DNA from: Thalassomonas actiniarum
Lineage (GTDB): Bacteria > Pseudomonadota > Gammaproteobacteria > Enterobacterales > Alteromonadaceae
Reading direction: 5' to 3'
Assembly: GCF_000948975.2 (NCBI RefSeq)
Contig: NZ_CP059735.1
Location: 1,116,001 to 1,180,000, forward strand
Length of the DNA stretch: 64,000 nucleotides
The translations under genes and the position numbers were made by a program. Of this stretch, positions 44,023 through 55,935 are shown piece after piece. Numbering within the stretch: position 1 is the first letter of the stretch; every line of letters begins with the position of its first letter. The notes under the pieces are model-generated. The model did no database searches and had not been told where the DNA came from. It saw nothing but the letters and a program-made list of their open reading frames with translations.

Positions 44023-45208
44023 GCTGATAAATGTTTTTTTGAAGACGGGCTTGTTGACATGTCTTGCTCTTTTTCAGCTGACAGCTTTTGCCAGCCAGGA
44101 CTGGGCTATTCATGGTTTTGCTTCCCAGGGCATTATTCAGGCGGGAGATAATAACTTTGTCAGTCGCGATGCCGATGATGATATCTCTTTTGATTTAACT
44201 GAAATCGGCATCAATGCCTCATATCAGTGGCAACCGGATATCCGCTTTGCCGGGCAACTGGTCTATATTAACGGCGGCAACCGCTATGAAGAAGGGGCTC
44301 GGGTCGATTATTTATTGATGGACTGGACGCTGGCCAGTGATATCGACTGGCAATTAAACCTTTATCTCGGGCGTTATAAAAACCAGCACTGGTTATACTC
44401 CAGCACCCGGGATGTGCCCCATACCCGGCCGTCGGCCATACTTCCCCAGTCTGTGTATTATGATATCTTCCGGGATGTTGCCCTGGGTAGTGACGGTGCG
44501 AGCCTGTCCTATACCCGGTTAACGGATATTGGCGAGTTTGATCTCCTGTGGAGTTACGGGACTTCTCCGATCAGCGACAGTGCCACCACCTTATTGCTCA
44601 GCACCACAGCTGCCGGCGATATAGATCAGGACTTTACCCATCAGGCCAGTATTTTTTACCGTCCCGAGGGGACTGCCTGGCAATACGGCATCAGCTTGCT
44701 CGACTCTGATTTTAAATACAGTGCCGACGGCAATGAAGGCTATTTTGATGCCGATGCTACCTCGCAGCGGGTGATGCTGAATCTGTTGTATAATAGTCAG
44801 CAGTGGGAATTTGCCGCCGAGCTGTTTCAAGAGCGTTTTTTCTTTGACGGTTTTTTCACCCCTGACTGGAGCCATGATCAGAAGGCCCAGGGTTTCTATG
44901 CCCAGGGGCGTTACTTTTTCGATGAGCAGCTGACCTTCATGTTGCGTTATGACAGGTTTGATGCCAACAAGGATGACCGCAAAGGGACTGAGCTTGAAAG
45001 AAATACCCGTATACCGGCGTATTTTGGTTATATGTACGACACTACGGTAGGCTTGACCTACAGGTTTGAGTCGAACTGGCAAATTCAGGCAGAGTATCAC
45101 TGGCTGGAAGGCACGGCACGGTTAGCACCGGCGGTGGTGCCCGATGTGTGGACCAATGACAGCAAAAACTGGCAGTTGTGGGCACTTCAATTAATGTACT
45201 GGTTTTAA
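44015..45208 (+). CDS. Porin-like outer-membrane beta-barrel protein
   Basis: About 397 residues with a signal peptide (LINVFLKTGLLTCLALFQLTAFASQ). The mature part begins WAIHGFASQGIIQAGDNNF and is full of alternating aromatic strands (QPDIRFAGQLVYINGG, DWQLNLYLGRYKN, WEFAAELFQERFF), ending in a strand with a terminal Phe (QLWALQLMYWF). That end is the outer-membrane assembly signal. No precise family was recognised. It is coupled to the gene before it and runs directly into the GGDEF-EAL gene after it. Confidence 0.75.
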   Translation: MTKLINVFLKTGLLTCLALFQLTAFASQDWAIHGFASQGIIQAGDNNFVSRDADDDISFDLTEIGINASYQWQPDIRFAGQLVYINGGNRYEEGARVDYLLMDWTLASDIDWQLNLYLGRYKNQHWLYSSTRDVPHTRPSAILPQSVYYDIFRDVALGSDGASLSYTRLTDIGEFDLLWSYGTSPISDSATTLLLSTTAAGDIDQDFTHQASIFYRPEGTAWQYGISLLDSDFKYSADGNEGYFDADATSQRVMLNLLYNSQQWEFAAELFQERFFFDGFFTPDWSHDQKAQGFYAQGRYFFDEQLTFMLRYDRFDANKDDRKGTELERNTRIPAYFGYMYDTTVGLTYRFESNWQIQAEYHWLEGTARLAPAVVPDVWTNDSKNWQLWALQLMYWF

Positions 45209-45212
45209 TGCT

Positions 45213-47690
45213 TTGCGTAAGTTTATAAGTTTACCCTGGAAGGCGATAACGCTGACACTTGGTGCCATGCTGGTTATTACCCTGACGTTGACGATTTTTT
45301 CGGTGCTGCAGCTGCAGGAGGAATTCGACCAGCGCCAGCAGGAAAAAAAGTCTGCCGCTAAGCTGATTTACAGCTATCTGCAAAAAATTTCCAACGATAA
45401 ACGTATCTTATGGCTGACCACGTTAAGCTCTCAACACCTGGTAAAAAATAACGATTACCGGGCCTTCGATCAGGCGGTACAGCATCAGTTTGATTTAGAC
45501 GAGTTACGCATCGACTCCGTTTGGGTCTTAAACGAGCAGGGGCAGCAAGTATACGCCAGCAGCGCAGAAGCCAACGGTAAGGTCAGGCAAGTGGCCCGGC
45601 AGGTATTTGAGCAACAATCGGTGGCTGAGCTGATTTATTGCGAGCAGGAAAAAAGCAATTGTTACCATATCGTCGCTATGCCGGTGATGACCTCCGCCAA
45701 TGAAATGACCGCCTTGATCAGCCGGGCAAATCTCAGCGATCTCTTGTTTACTTTTTTAGCGCTAAATGAAAATACCCGCCTGGCAATAGTCAATGTGCCC
45801 CTGGTTAACAGTGAGCAGCATACCAACTTAAGGGCGCTGTCGATTTTAACCCGCTCAAACGATGACAAAATTGTGCCGATAATTGAGTCACTGGCGCAGG
45901 AACTGACCTTAAGTGAATTGAAAAAGAGCGTCAGCACAGAGTTTGGCGATGAGCATTTTTCCATCAGCCTGTTTGAACTCCAGCCCGGCAGCAAAGACGG
46001 CAACTATGTGATGCTGATTGATGATATCACCCAGTACCGGCAAACAAACGAAGCGTTTCAGCGCGCGATTGTCGTGATTGCCACCATCATTTTTGTGTTG
46101 ATTGCCGTCGTGGTTTTTGTACTGACCCGGCGCTCGAGCCAACGCTTGCTTAAACTGGCCGCGGATTTGCCGCTGCTGGCGGAAAAGCGCTTTGATGAAT
46201 TTCGACGACGTAAATTTTCCGGGTTCAGGTTAACCAGCGATGAGCTGGATATTTTGCATAGCTCGGCCTCAGATCTGGCGGATCAACTTGAAGAATTACA
46301 TTTTAAAATTGAGCAAAATACCCGGGAGCTGGAAAACATCGCCATGTATGATCTGCTTACCGGTTTGCCCAACCGTAATATGCTTAACTTCCAGCTGAAA
46401 AAGAACCTGGCCACCTTATCCCGCAGCCAGGATTATGTCGCGTTGTTATTCCTCGACCTCGACGACTTTAAAAAAGTCAATGACAGCCATGGCCATAACA
46501 TGGGGGATTTTTTGCTGGAAGAGGCTGCCCGCCGTTTGCGCATGTCCATCCGCGATACCGATATAGCTTGTCGTTTTGGCGGCGATGAATTTGTTATCGT
46601 GCTGCCCCAGGTACAAAAATGGGAAGATGTTGAACGGGTTGCGGACAAGTTGCTGCAGGCCTTTAAACAGCCGATCCAAATCGAAGATCACCGTTTTTAT
46701 GTTTCTACCAGCATCGGCGGCGCGCTGGCCAAAGACAATAGCATTACGGCGGAAGATTTGATCCGCAACGCCGACATGGCCATGTATGAAGCCAAGGATA
46801 ACGGTGGTAATTGTTATCAGATTTATGATGCCGGCATGTACCAGCGGGTTGCCCATAAGGTGTTGCTGGAAACCGAGGTCAGGGAAGCCATTGTCCAGGG
46901 ACAATTCAGTTTGAGCCTGCAGCCCCAGGTAGAGATCAATAGCGGACGCTTATTTGGTTTTGAAGCCCTGCTGCGCTGGAATCATCCCAAGCGCGGCCTG
47001 GTCTCTCCGGATGAATTTATTCCGGTACTGGAAAACTCCAAGCATATGATCGAGCTGGGCTATTGGGTAATACGCCACAGCATTGAATTATTAAAGCAGC
47101 TCAATGAGGCCGGTTATACCGGGATCAGCATCGCGATTAACCTTTCTGCCGGGCAGTTTGTCGACCCCGGGCTTTACCGGTTTTTAGTGGAGCAGGCACA
47201 AGCTTTCGGTGTTGACGCCGGCGCGATAGAGCTGGAATTAACCGAACGTACTTTGGTAGAAGATATAGATAAAACGCTGGAAACCATGCATAAATTGCGT
47301 GACCGTGGTTTTTCTTTTTCTATCGATGATTTCGGCACCGGTTATTCATCGTTAAGCTACCTGAAAAAAATGCCGGTGGATTGTATCAAAATCGATAAAT
47401 GTTTCGTTTCCGGCATGCTGGATAACCAGGCGGATATGCAAATCGTGATGTCAACCATCGCCATGGTGCGCAATTTGGGGATGAAGGTGATTGCCGAGGG
47501 AGTGGAAAACCGGGCGCAGCTAAGGTTCTTAAAAAGCGAGCAATGTGATCTGGTGCAGGGATATTTATTCAGCCGCCCCATCTGTGAAACGGTCTTGATG
47601 GAAGAGTTAAAAACCAAGGTTAGCCGCGGGGTGTGGATTGAAGCGGCAGAGATGAGTAAACAGCACCTGTTAGAGTCCGGCCATAACTAA
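45213..47690 (+). CDS. Membrane GGDEF-EAL protein (TTG start)
   Basis: 825 residues. Two membrane segments (about 10-30 and 284-304) flank a periplasmic sensor, followed by a linker. The GGDEF domain is complete (DLLTGLPNRNML, CRFGGDEF at 454-460) and keeps the I-site RDTD (447-450). The EAL domain is complete too (FEALLRWNHPKRG with EAL at 585-587, LTERTLVED, SIDDFGTGYSSLSYLKK). It could make or break c-di-GMP. No ATG fits the frame before residue 19, so TTG at 45213, four bases after the porin-like stop, is taken as the start. A weak start may lower expression. Confidence 0.88.
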   Translation: MRKFISLPWKAITLTLGAMLVITLTLTIFSVLQLQEEFDQRQQEKKSAAKLIYSYLQKISNDKRILWLTTLSSQHLVKNNDYRAFDQAVQHQFDLDELRIDSVWVLNEQGQQVYASSAEANGKVRQVARQVFEQQSVAELIYCEQEKSNCYHIVAMPVMTSANEMTALISRANLSDLLFTFLALNENTRLAIVNVPLVNSEQHTNLRALSILTRSNDDKIVPIIESLAQELTLSELKKSVSTEFGDEHFSISLFELQPGSKDGNYVMLIDDITQYRQTNEAFQRAIVVIATIIFVLIAVVVFVLTRRSSQRLLKLAADLPLLAEKRFDEFRRRKFSGFRLTSDELDILHSSASDLADQLEELHFKIEQNTRELENIAMYDLLTGLPNRNMLNFQLKKNLATLSRSQDYVALLFLDLDDFKKVNDSHGHNMGDFLLEEAARRLRMSIRDTDIACRFGGDEFVIVLPQVQKWEDVERVADKLLQAFKQPIQIEDHRFYVSTSIGGALAKDNSITAEDLIRNADMAMYEAKDNGGNCYQIYDAGMYQRVAHKVLLETEVREAIVQGQFSLSLQPQVEINSGRLFGFEALLRWNHPKRGLVSPDEFIPVLENSKHMIELGYWVIRHSIELLKQLNEAGYTGISIAINLSAGQFVDPGLYRFLVEQAQAFGVDAGAIELELTERTLVEDIDKTLETMHKLRDRGFSFSIDDFGTGYSSLSYLKKMPVDCIKIDKCFVSGMLDNQADMQIVMSTIAMVRNLGMKVIAEGVENRAQLRFLKSEQCDLVQGYLFSRPICETVLMEELKTKVSRGVWIEAAEMSKQHLLESGHN

Positions 47691-47754
47691 CCGGACTACC
47701 AGGCATAGCAGCAACGGGTCCGCTTTCTGGCGCTATTTTCTATTACCCGGTTAA

Positions 47755-48372
47755 TCAGGGAGCCAGGGCTTTTTCTACCAGGGCAGACAAGTGCTCGGGT
47801 AAACTCAGGGTCAGGGCGATATCTTGCGCTTTAACCGACATCTTTTTCCAGGTTTTCTGTAAAATACGGACGATTTTTTCTTCGCTGTGCTTAGCGGCAA
47901 AATCATCAAAATAATATTGCAGAAACACCAGACAGGCAACGTCTTCCAAAGCCTGGCTGTCGCTATTGCTTCTGAGCTTTTCTTTGCGGATAATCGCGGC
48001 GGTTTGTGCCACTTCTTCATCGTTATAGCCGTTTGCCTGCATAAGATCCGATGTCAGCCGGGCGTGATATTTTCCCTGCTCTTTACGCCAGGCCAGGTAA
48101 CCGGCTTTTCCCGCGTCAAACTCGCTGCGTTTTAAAAACCAGCGTTTGATATGTTGGGCCCGCACGGCAATTTGTAAATACTCACTCGCCTCTGGCCAAT
48201 ACTGCTGCTGGCATTGGCTCATTTGCCGGCCGTAAATCAATTCTTTCGGCTGTGTTTGCCCGTCAAAGCTGATGTTATTGGGGTCCTGGCTGTTGATATC
48301 GTCGATGGCGGATAATACTGAATCTAAACGTGACAAGGTGATAGGGTCCAAAAATATAAAGGGTAGCCCCAT
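47755..48372 (-). CDS. DUF4202 protein
   Basis: 205 residues. It matches the DUF4202 pattern: AVRAQHIKRWFLKRSEFDAGKAGYLAWRKEQGKYHA, then MQANGYNDEEVAQTAAIIRKEKLRSNSDSQALEDVACLVFLQYYFDDFAAKHSEEKI. The His/Asp pattern recalls an HD-like helical fold. Function is unknown. The start is the ATG at 48372. It is divergent from pyrG and converges on the GGDEF-EAL gene. Confidence 0.82.
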   Translation of the reverse strand: MGLPFIFLDPITLSRLDSVLSAIDDINSQDPNNISFDGQTQPKELIYGRQMSQCQQQYWPEASEYLQIAVRAQHIKRWFLKRSEFDAGKAGYLAWRKEQGKYHARLTSDLMQANGYNDEEVAQTAAIIRKEKLRSNSDSQALEDVACLVFLQYYFDDFAAKHSEEKIVRILQKTWKKMSVKAQDIALTLSLPEHLSALVEKALAP

Positions 48373-48465
48373 CTTAACGGCTTTGAGATTATTTACAATT
48401 CTTCTGAAAAAGCGCAGTCAAGCGCAGAAATGCAAAAATTAGTTTATTTTATAAACATGCGCTTA

Positions 48466-48494
48466 TTGTTGTTATTGCCGCCTTTGGGTATAAT
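48466..48494 (+). promoter_or_regulatory. Sigma-70 promoter of pyrG
   Basis: TTGTTG (48466-48471), a 17-bp spacer and a perfect TATAAT (48489-48494). The transcript would carry a leader of about 85 bases. Confidence 0.65.
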
Positions 48495-48524
48495 ACTTTC
48501 CCGTCCTGCTTCATTCGACTATAA

Positions 48525-50222
<1,698 letters not shown>

Positions 50223-50237
50223 GGAATAACGACAAGA

Positions 50238-50264
50238 AACCGTAGCACTTTGCTGCGGTTTTTT
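50238..50264 (+). terminator. Rho-independent terminator of pyrG
   Basis: A 10-bp stem AACCGTAGCA / TGCTGCGGTT (one T-G pair) with loop CTT, ending in a run of T. Confidence 0.9.
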
Positions 50265-50294
50265 AATTCCCTGATAAAGAGGGGAAGAACGGTC

Positions 50295-50391
50295 AGCTTA
50301 CCTGTTCCGGACGTAAGCTAAGTACTTACTTCCGTGTAAGCAATGACGCGGGTGCAGGATGCACAGGAGCGGCGTCCTCGCAAGGCGCTCG
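50295..50391. repeat. Hairpin-rich element related to the array after lysS
   Basis: It contains AGCTTAC/GTAAGCT (50295-50319), CTTAC-TTCCGT-GTAAG (50325-50340) and GTGCA-GGA-TGCAC (50352-50364). The core TAAGCTAAGTAC (50314-50325) is identical to part of the second unit of the lysS array, and the order of dyads is alike. It is one diverged copy of the same repeat type. Confidence 0.75.
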
Positions 50392-50571
50392 TGTGCTTGA
50401 TTGCTGAGAGAGAAACTGCTGATACAGCTGTTTCCCCCCGGTAACTGTCAGCCTGAGCAGGCCAATAAGATTAATAAAATTCATTGCTTTACCCTTGTTT
50501 TTGCGATGAAGACCCTAACAATAGTATTTTAGTTTTCACCTATCCCTAAGGGTGAATGTTACAGAGGATAA

Positions 50572-51867
<1,296 letters not shown>

Positions 51868-51940
51868 CAAGCTTGACGCCTGCAGCAGCTTTATTTGCTG
51901 CTCCGGGCGGCTTTGTTAATCGCTTTACGACAGGCAAAAG

Positions 51941-51967
51941 AAACCAGCGAACCTTCGCTGGTTTTTA
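51941..51967 (+). terminator. Rho-independent terminator of eno
   Basis: A stem ACCAGCGA / TCGCTGGT with loop ACCT, then TTTTAC. The flanking A and T runs make it bidirectional-like. Confidence 0.92.
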
Positions 51968-52213
51968 CTTTTTAAGGAGCCAGAATCCAGTCTCCTTAGT
52001 CCCCGGTAATAAGAGCCGGGTTATGTTTGTTAACTTATCGTTAGTTAATATCCAGCCACTTGCTGCTTTATCTCGCCTTTTTTTATCTTAATGTTAACGA
52101 AATGTTTAATTTTTATTCGTAAAGTTGAAATTTTCCACTAGGCTTAATCTGGCATCCGGCTAATGTGTCTTGGCCAGGTTGCGGACAATAATACGAAATT
52201 AAAGGACTAAACC
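51968..52213. other. Gap upstream of the carboxypeptidase gene
   Basis: With the eno terminator, a gene-free stretch of about 350 bases. A weak dyad CCCGG/CCGGG lies near 52003-52021, and AT-rich DNA follows. ftsB, which often follows eno, is displaced by two inserted genes. No other element was identified. Confidence 0.5.
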
Positions 52214-54640
52214 ATGAGAAAAGTATCAAAACTATCAAGCCTGGTAGCCTTGGCGCTTGGCGGCGTGTTGCCGGCATCCCAGGCGGATAATCATCAGTTG
52301 CAGCAAACCCTGGACGGCATCACGCAGGAAATGGCGGTAACCAACATCTACCGGGCGTATTTCCCCAGCGAAGAGATTGCCCGCAAAACGGCGATCAGCT
52401 TTCACAGCAATTTGCTTGAATCCCACCTCAGTGAAGGTTATTTGATCCTTGAGTTGAGCGAAGAGGAAATGGCGAAGCTTAAACCTTTCGGGTATAAGTT
52501 CGAGCAGGCGCACGCCTTTATCAAACAAAGAGATCAGCGCCTGTTGCGCCTCGAGCAGCAAATGCTGGAAAAAAAGCGGGCATTGACTGATATCCCCCAA
52601 GCGTCACAGGCGCTGCCGGACATTCAGTCGATCCCCGGCTATAGCTGTTACCAGACGGTGGAAGAAACCTTTACCCAGGCAGAAGCCATGGTTGCAAACA
52701 ATGCCAACCTGGCAGAGCTTATCGATGTCGGCGATTCCTGGCTGAAAACCCAGAACCAGGGGGGGTATGATATCCGGGTATTAAAACTGACCAATAAGAA
52801 TACTGCAGGTGATAAACCTATCTTATTTATCAACACCGCTATCCATGCCCGGGAATATACGACCGCGCCGCTGATCATGGAATTTGCCAACTGGCTGCTT
52901 AACGGCTACGGCACCGATGCCGATGCCACCTGGCTGCTCGATGCCCATGAAATTCACTGGATGATGCAAACGAATCCCGACGGGCGAAAGCAGGCGGAAA
53001 CCGGTTTATCCTGGCGTAAAAACACCAATGAAAATTACTGCGGTGCGACCTCCAGCAGCCGTGGCGCGGACTTAAACCGTAACTTCACCTTTAGCTGGAA
53101 TTCCACCAACGGCCAGGGCTCGAGCGGAAACCAGTGCAGCAGTACCTACCGCGGACCGACGGCCGGTTCTGAACCGGAAATCCAGGCGCTGGAAAATTAT
53201 GTCCGCTCTATCTTCCCCGACCGGCGCGGCACTGGCAGTAATGATGCCGCCCCCGCAGATACCCAGGGCATACATCTGGATATCCACAGCTACAGTGAGC
53301 TGATTTTATGGCCCTGGGGGGATACCAGTCAGGCGGCCCCCAACGGTACCGCCTTGCAGACGCTGGGCAGGAAGCTGGCGGATTTTAACGGCTATATGCC
53401 GCAGCAATCCGTCGGTTTATATCCCACCGACGGCACCAGTGACAATGTCAGTTATGGCGAGTTAGGGGTCGCGGCCTTTACCTTTGAGCTTGGCACCAGC
53501 TTTTTCCAAAGCTGCTCTGTCTTTGAAAATACCATAGTACCGGATAACCTGCCGGCACTGGTGTATGCGGCGAAAGTGGTCGGCGCCCCCTATATTACCC
53601 CGGGTGGACCGGATATTACCGCCCTGACCATTAACGGCAGCAGCAACAGCGGCACTATCCCGCCAAACAGCAGCGGTACTTTGGCAGCCACCGCCAGCGA
53701 TGATCGTTTCAGCTCCCGTAACGGCACCGAGTCGACCCAAAATATCAGTGCGATAGAATATTATCTGGATACCCCGCCATGGGAAAACGGCGCTGTGGCC
53801 ATCAGCTTGTCCGCCAGTGACGGCAGCTTTAACAGTAAAACCGAAAGCGGTGATGTCAGCATAGATACCACAGGCTTAGCGGCCGGTCAGCACACGGTTT
53901 ACTTAAGGGCACAGGATGCCGGTGGTACCTGGGGCGCAGTCTCGGCGATGTTTTTACAGGTCTCCGACGATGTGGTGGTCCCAGATAACCAGCTGGAAAA
54001 TGGTGTTGCGAAAACCGGTTTGAGTGGCGCAAGAAGCTCGGATACTTACTTCACCATGGAAGTACCAGCGGATGCCAACTCATTGAGTTTCGTCATGACT
54101 GGCGGCAGCGGTGATGCCGATCTTTATGTCAAATACAATGCCGACCCGGCCAATGGCTATGATTGCCGCCCCTATCAAAACGGCAATGAAGAAACCTGTA
54201 CCATTAGTAATATCCAGGCAGGCACCTACCAGGTGATGCTCAGGGGGTATAGCGCCTATAGCGGTGTGAGCCTGACCGGTACTTATACTACGGGTACGGT
54301 TTCCGGCTATGAGAACACTACGGATGTGGCGATCCCGGATAACAGCGCTGCCGGTGCCAGCAGTACCATCAATGTTGACCGCAGCGGTGCTTCCGGCACT
54401 GTCAGTGTCGAGGTGGATATTATTCATACCTATATCGGTGATTTGACGGTGGATGTTATTGCGCCCAATGGCAGCAGCTTTAATCTCCATAATCGCAGCG
54501 GTAATGGCAGTAATAATATCAACCAGACCTACAGCGTGGATGTCGGTGCTATTGACTCTCAGGGCACCTGGACCCTCAAAGTGGTTGATAATGCCAATGT
54601 TGATACCGGCAATATCGATCGCTGGAAAATCAGCTTTTAA
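52214..54640 (+). CDS. Secreted M14 zinc carboxypeptidase with PPC and P domains
   Basis: 808 residues with a signal peptide (LVALALGGVLPASQA). The zinc site is HAREYTTAPLIMEF (His211, Glu214) with His358 in LDIHSY; the catalytic Glu425 lies in TFELGTSFF. The propeptide-like first 140 residues are charged. An Ig-like region follows the catalytic domain, then a PPC domain (about 605-690, DADLYVKYN...CTISNIQAGTYQVMLRGYS) and a proprotein-convertase P domain (about 700-808). It should digest extracellular peptides. It is inserted between eno and ftsB, probably as a single-gene unit. Confidence 0.9.
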   Translation: MRKVSKLSSLVALALGGVLPASQADNHQLQQTLDGITQEMAVTNIYRAYFPSEEIARKTAISFHSNLLESHLSEGYLILELSEEEMAKLKPFGYKFEQAHAFIKQRDQRLLRLEQQMLEKKRALTDIPQASQALPDIQSIPGYSCYQTVEETFTQAEAMVANNANLAELIDVGDSWLKTQNQGGYDIRVLKLTNKNTAGDKPILFINTAIHAREYTTAPLIMEFANWLLNGYGTDADATWLLDAHEIHWMMQTNPDGRKQAETGLSWRKNTNENYCGATSSSRGADLNRNFTFSWNSTNGQGSSGNQCSSTYRGPTAGSEPEIQALENYVRSIFPDRRGTGSNDAAPADTQGIHLDIHSYSELILWPWGDTSQAAPNGTALQTLGRKLADFNGYMPQQSVGLYPTDGTSDNVSYGELGVAAFTFELGTSFFQSCSVFENTIVPDNLPALVYAAKVVGAPYITPGGPDITALTINGSSNSGTIPPNSSGTLAATASDDRFSSRNGTESTQNISAIEYYLDTPPWENGAVAISLSASDGSFNSKTESGDVSIDTTGLAAGQHTVYLRAQDAGGTWGAVSAMFLQVSDDVVVPDNQLENGVAKTGLSGARSSDTYFTMEVPADANSLSFVMTGGSGDADLYVKYNADPANGYDCRPYQNGNEETCTISNIQAGTYQVMLRGYSAYSGVSLTGTYTTGTVSGYENTTDVAIPDNSAAGASSTINVDRSGASGTVSVEVDIIHTYIGDLTVDVIAPNGSSFNLHNRSGNGSNNINQTYSVDVGAIDSQGTWTLKVVDNANVDTGNIDRWKISF

Positions 54641-54657
54641 TCTCGCCTGACTAGTCT

Positions 54658-54702
54658 GGCCCCTTAAGTTAATGCTTGATGTGAGTACTTAAGGGGCCTT
54701 CT
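54658..54702 (+). terminator. Terminator-like hairpin after the carboxypeptidase gene
   Basis: A perfect 12-bp inverted repeat GGCCCCTTAAGT / ACTTAAGGGGCC with a 17-base loop, then TTCTC. The T-run is weak, but the stem is strong. Confidence 0.65.
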
Positions 54703-54902
54703 CAATATTTCCTGGTAACCATTACTTACCTGTTAGTAAAAGCGGCGGATAAAAACCGTCATTGCAAGCCTGTAACTCTGCTCTCTTTTTTAACTCATTG
54801 CAATTATTGAGTAAAACCAAGTATGCTAAGGTAGGGGAGGCAGTTCAGGCGCTTGTCTGATGCTTATATTGCAAGGAATTGTTCTGAGAAGTACTCACGC
54901 TT

Positions 54903-55514
54903 ATGACTCAAACTTCAATTTGGCAAGATGACCAGCACACGGCACAATATGCCGAATTGTGTAATGCCCTTTATGAGCGGGAGTTAGCCATTTTGGCCCA
55001 AGCAGATTTAAGTAGTGCCACTGCCATCCAGCACAGGATCAAAAGCCTGCCGTATTATATCAAGCGTACCGCTCATGCGATGATCCAGAGCCAGTGCCCG
55101 CTGGACTTAGATACGGTCAACGGCAGCTGGTCTGCCAAACAGGGCACAAAAATGCCGTTATCCGGGCAGGATGAATCGGCCATCTGGCAATGGTATCAAA
55201 CGAGTAAGCCGCGTCTTGGCCTGGTGGTGCCTGTGGCTTTAACCGATCGTATTATTCTTGACTGTATCGATCGTCTCGATAAACAGGGACAGGGGTTTCG
55301 CACTAATGTTTGCGGCTGGTTCAGGGAAGAGAGCAAGGTTCAGGCGCAAACCTTCCAACTGTTAAAACCGAATAAAAAAGTGATGATGGCCGCCTGCTGC
55401 GGACACAGCTGGCAAAACAATAAAAAAGTCCAGCCGGTGATGCCGACCTTGCGGGAACTTTTACTGTCATGTGCGATAAACTGGCAAAACTTCAAGCAAT
55501 CCCTGTTTATTTAG
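54903..55514 (+). CDS. Conserved protein of unknown function
   Basis: 203 residues. No signal peptide or membrane segment is seen. Notable parts are MTQTSIWQDDQHTAQYAELCNALYERELAIL, IKSLPYYIKRTAHAMIQS, and a later half with five Cys (GFRTNVCGWFREESKV, MMAACCGHSW). No family was recognised. The ATG at 54903 is the only early start. It sits between the carboxypeptidase and ftsB and reads with them; a link to either is not shown. Confidence 0.6.
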   Translation: MTQTSIWQDDQHTAQYAELCNALYERELAILAQADLSSATAIQHRIKSLPYYIKRTAHAMIQSQCPLDLDTVNGSWSAKQGTKMPLSGQDESAIWQWYQTSKPRLGLVVPVALTDRIILDCIDRLDKQGQGFRTNVCGWFREESKVQAQTFQLLKPNKKVMMAACCGHSWQNNKKVQPVMPTLRELLLSCAINWQNFKQSLFI

Positions 55515-55635
55515 CTTAGCCGCCTTATTTAATCGTCAATTTTATTTACAGCAGCAGGCACGCAATTATAATGGGTGCTTTATTTCTTTACGCTTTTTTT
55601 GGCTTTCTTTAGGTTTAGGTTGGAGCTTGTACGCT

Positions 55636-55935
55636 ATGCGGGTGATCACTGCTGTTTTACTGGTGTTTTTGCTGTTATTGCAATACCGGCTTTGGTTCGG
55701 GAAAAACAGTGTGCCCGATTACCTGGCGCTGGAAGAAGAAGTGGTCCGGCAAAAGCTCGACAACGAGAAGCTTACCCAAAGAAATAAATTATTATATGCC
55801 GACACCGATGATCTCAAATCCGGGGTCGAAGCCATTGAAGAGCGTGCCCGCAATGAACTGGGCATGATCAAGAGCGGTGAAACCTTTTTCCGCATTATTC
55901 CCAAAGATAAAAACGCCACGCAGGAAAGCCGTTAA
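55636..55935 (+). CDS. ftsB: Cell division protein FtsB
   Basis: About 99 residues. One N-terminal membrane segment (ITAVLLVFLLLLQYRLWF) is followed by a coiled coil (LEEEVVRQKLDNEKLTQRNKLLYADTDDLKSG) and the FtsB end (AIEERARNELGMIKSGETFFRII). FtsB joins FtsL and FtsQ in the divisome. ATG at 55636 is preferred to a TTG at 55627. The ispD ATG overlaps the stop (TAATG). Confidence 0.92.
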   Translation: MRVITAVLLVFLLLLQYRLWFGKNSVPDYLALEEEVVRQKLDNEKLTQRNKLLYADTDDLKSGVEAIEERARNELGMIKSGETFFRIIPKDKNATQESR

